A DNA stretch of 6,554 nt, from positions 1 to 6,554 of the forward strand of contig JAEWGQ010000141.1 in NCBI GenBank assembly GCA_023388235.1. The letters run 5' to 3'. The notes beneath the pieces were generated by a model. It searched no databases. It was not told the DNA's origin and was given only the letters and a program-made list of their open reading frames with translations. Made by a program: the position numbers and the translations under genes. This DNA is from Actinomycetes bacterium (GTDB taxonomy: Bacteria; Actinomycetota; Actinomycetes; Actinomycetales; Cellulomonadaceae). The number at the start of each line of letters is the position of its first letter. The first letter of the stretch is position 1. Below, one piece after another: positions 5,187-6,554 of the stretch.

Positions 5187-6065
5187 GTGAACAGCTCCGC
5201 AGCCGCCGCACCCGCCGCCGCCGACGACCTCGTCGTCGCGCACATGCCCCTGGTCGGCTACCACGTCAGCGAGGTCCTCGCCCGGGTCCCCGCCACCGTC
5301 AGCCGCGAGGACCTCGTGTCCGCCGGCCACCTCGCGCTGGTGCTCGCCGCCCGCGCGTACGACGCGGCCACCGGAGTCCCGTTCGCCCGCTACGCCGCCC
5401 TGCGGATCCGCGGCGCGCTGATCGACGAGCTGCGCTCGATGGACTGGGCGTCCCGCGGCGCCCGGCACCGCGCCCGCGAGCTGTCGGCCACCAGCGACCG
5501 GCTCACCGCCGCGCTCGGCCGCACCCCCTCGCGCGAGGAGCTGGCGCAGGCGCTCGGCACCGACCTCGCCGCCGTCGACCAGGCGCGCCAGGACGCCGAG
5601 CGGCGCGTGCTGTCGATCGACGCCACCGTGCACCCCGTCGCCGACCTCGTGCGCGACGAGGCCCCCGGCCCGGAGGAGAACGTGCTCACCGGCGAGCGGC
5701 TGCGCTACCTGCGCGCCGCCGTCGACACGCTGCCGGACCGCCTGCGCACCGTCATCGAGGGCCTGTTCCTGCAGGACCGGTCCGTCGCGGAGCTCGCCGA
5801 CGAGCTCGGCGTCACGCAGTCCCGGATCAGCCAGCTGCGCACCGAGGGCCTCGCCCTCATGCGGGACGGCCTCAACGCCAGCCTCGACCCCGACCTGGTG
5901 CCGGTCGCCGAGCGGCCCGACGGGGTCGCCGAGCGCCGCCGCCGCACCTACTTCGCGGCCGTCGCGTCGCGCGCGGCCATGACGGCCGCGAGCCGGCACG
6001 CCGAGGTCGCCCGCGCGGTGCCCACCGCGTTCGACGGCGACACCCGCACGCCCGCGGTGGTGTGA
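5187..6065 (+). CDS. fliA: FliA/WhiG-family flagellar sigma factor (sigma-28 type)
   Basis: A 292-residue group 3 sigma factor. Region 2 spans about 15-90, with EDLVSAGHLALVLAARAYD (41-59) and FARYAALRIRGALIDELRSM (66-85) followed by DWASR, a hallmark of FliA/WhiG/SigB-type factors. Region 3 covers about 90-150 and includes LGRTPSREELAQALG (110-124). Region 4 spans about 171-218 (LPDRLRTVIEGLFLQDRSV, then ELADELGVTQSRISQLRTEG), with the helix-turn-helix that reads the -35. A further 70 or so residues follow region 4, rich in alanine and arginine, beyond the usual FliA end. FliA directs transcription of late flagellar genes. The GTG at 5187 is the likely start: the next Met (residue 20) would cut into region 2. 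Only a weak GAG precedes it, consistent with leaderless translation. Flanked by the divergent chaperone operon and by fliC downstream. Confidence 0.93.
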   Translation: MNSSAAAAPAAADDLVVAHMPLVGYHVSEVLARVPATVSREDLVSAGHLALVLAARAYDAATGVPFARYAALRIRGALIDELRSMDWASRGARHRARELSATSDRLTAALGRTPSREELAQALGTDLAAVDQARQDAERRVLSIDATVHPVADLVRDEAPGPEENVLTGERLRYLRAAVDTLPDRLRTVIEGLFLQDRSVAELADELGVTQSRISQLRTEGLALMRDGLNASLDPDLVPVAERPDGVAERRRRTYFAAVASRAAMTAASRHAEVARAVPTAFDGDTRTPAVV

Positions 6066-6084
6066 GGCCCGCAGGGCACGGACG

Positions 6085-6133
6085 ACGGCGCGGGGCGCCG
6101 GCTGCGCACGACGCGGCCGGCGCCCCGCGCCGT
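6085..6133 (+). terminator. Strong hairpin terminator between fliA and fliC
   Basis: Arms 6085-6102 and 6116-6133 are perfectly complementary over 18 bases around a 13-base loop. A flanking GCACG/CGTGC pair (6076-6080 and 6135-6139) can extend the stem past a small bulge. It begins 19 bases after the fliA stop. There is no T-tract, which is common for GC-rich actinobacterial terminators. It should separate fliA transcripts from the independently promoted fliC. Confidence 0.8.
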
Positions 6134-6176
6134 TCGTGCGCCGGGGTGACCCCAACGGGTGAACCGGAGCGAATCC

Positions 6177-6204
6177 CTCAGGCCGCGCCGCCGCCGGTCG
6201 AAGG
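6177..6204 (+). promoter_or_regulatory. FliA-type promoter of fliC
   Basis: CTCA (6177-6180), 16 bases of spacer, then GTCGAAGG (6197-6204). Spacing and the CTCAGG context are the same as in the flgN promoter. The -10 block keeps the CGA core of GCCGATAA. The predicted start near 6211 gives a leader of about 50 bases before the flagellin ATG. The promoter lies directly downstream of the fliA terminator, as expected for an independently transcribed flagellin gene. Confidence 0.65.
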
Positions 6205-6210
6205 TCAGGG

Positions 6211-6254
6211 GTGAGCCCACGGATGGGCCACTTCGACCCGAATCAAGGAGGAAG
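6211..6254 (+). promoter_or_regulatory. fliC leader with CsrA-like hairpin and GGA-rich ribosome binding site
   Basis: Bases 6211-6219 and 6224-6231 form an 8-bp stem with one bulged A and a CGGA tetraloop. The loop plus its closing pair reads ACGGAT, fitting the CsrA pattern ANGGA presented in a hairpin loop. The ribosome binding site AAGGAGGAAG (6245-6254) supplies a second A-x-GGA 26 bases downstream, with a 9-base gap from GGAGG to the ATG. In B. subtilis hag, CsrA binds one upstream site and one overlapping the Shine-Dalgarno. The ribosome binding site is certain; CsrA control is inferred, supported by fliW in the same locus. Confidence 0.55.
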
Positions 6255-6260
6255 AGAACC

Positions 6261-6554
6261 ATGGGTCTCTCCGTCAACACCAACATCGCGGCGCTGAACG
6301 CGTACCGCAACCTGTCCAGCACCCAGAACGACCTGAGCAAGTCCCTCGAGAAGCTCTCGAGCGGCCTGCGCATCAACCGGGCTGCGGACGACGCGGCTGG
6401 TCTGGCGATCTCCGAGGGTCTGCGTGCCCAGATCGGTGGCACGACGCAGGCCGTCCGCAACGCCCAGGACGGCATCTCCGTCGTCCAGACCGCTGAAGGT
6501 GCGCTCACCGAGACGCACTCGATCCTGCAGCGCATGCGGACCCTGTCCGTGCAG
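6261..6554 (+). CDS. fliC: Flagellin (N-terminal 98 residues; gene continues beyond the window)
   Basis: The ATG at 6261 opens a frame that runs to the window end without a stop. The start [20 protein letters not shown] and the segment [20 protein letters not shown] (31-50) are the D0/D1 helices that define flagellins. [11 protein letters not shown] and [16 protein letters not shown] follow, and the visible part ends in [11 protein letters not shown]. Flagellin is the filament subunit, exported by the flagellar type III system and polymerised onto FlgL under the cap protein. A strong AAGGAGGA lies upstream. Codons ending in T (GGT, GCT, CGT, CTC/GGT runs) are noticeably commoner here than in the neighbouring genes, which suggests selection for high expression. 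Only the conserved N-terminal region is visible, so total length and the variable domain are unknown. Confidence 0.97.
   Translation, partial: MGLSVNTNIAALNAYRNLSSTQNDLSKSLEKLSSGLRINRAADDAAGLAISEGLRAQIGGTTQAVRNAQDGISVVQTAEGALTETHSILQRMRTLSVQ

Noticed and set aside
5244..5246. Alternative ATG start for FliA at residue 20
   Set aside because: It would remove the beginning of sigma region 2 (DDLVVAHMPLVGYHV) and has no ribosome binding site.
5067..6155. Minus-strand open frame of 362 codons opposite fliA
   Set aside because: Gly/Ala/Val/Arg-biased shadow of the fliA codons, and it would cross the terminator hairpin. No domain is visible.
4436..6214. Plus-strand open frame of 592 codons running across flgN, the divergent region and fliA
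   Set aside because: It reads through promoters and out of frame through fliA, becoming Arg/Pro-rich with no recognisable domain.

Overview
This window is part of a flagellar filament-assembly locus from a very GC-rich, motile actinobacterium. The visible markers are strong GC bias at third codon positions, GTG and TTG starts, a FliA/WhiG-type sigma factor, a short DUF2530-like membrane protein known from Actinobacteria, and a FliW protein. A Cellulomonas-like member of the Micrococcales is a reasonable guess. The genus cannot be fixed from sequence reading alone.

Layout from left to right. Positions 1-25 may hold the last codons of a plus-strand gene that converges on its neighbour. Positions 30-272 (minus) encode a DUF2530-like two-helix membrane protein. 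Positions 324-1553 (minus) encode a degenerate EAL plus HDOD protein. Then come fliW (1570-1995), flgL (1992-2888), flgK (2885-4303) and flgN (4342-4827), all on the minus strand. Transcription therefore runs flgN-flgK-flgL-fliW-EAL/HDOD, with 4-bp stop/start overlaps at flgK/flgL and flgL/fliW. A 359-bp divergent regulatory region (4828-5186) separates this operon from the plus-strand sigma factor fliA (5187-6065). A long perfect hairpin (6085-6133) follows fliA. The flagellin gene fliC starts at 6261 and runs off the window.

How the genes work together. FlgN is the export chaperone for the hook-filament junction proteins FlgK and FlgL. Flagellin polymerises onto FlgL. FliW senses free flagellin and, in known systems, antagonises the translational repressor CsrA. 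FliA is the late-flagellar sigma factor. I find a shared two-block motif, CTCA-N16/17-[GC][CT]CGA-like, in front of flgN, fliA and fliC. This suggests all three are FliA-dependent and that fliA activates itself. The divergent region also carries a perfect TGTGA-N6-TCACA CRP/GlxR-type site, which suggests cAMP input. The fliC leader has a hairpin with ACGGAT across its loop and a GGA-rich Shine-Dalgarno sequence, the layout expected of a CsrA-repressed flagellin leader.

The genes themselves are ordinary flagellar genes and I see no wholly new system. The parts most worth following up are the regulatory layer (promoter trio, CRP site, CsrA-like leader) and the placement of a catalytically degenerate EAL-HDOD protein directly after fliW, where csrA often lies. 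No tRNA, rRNA, CRISPR array, insertion sequence or phage element was seen.
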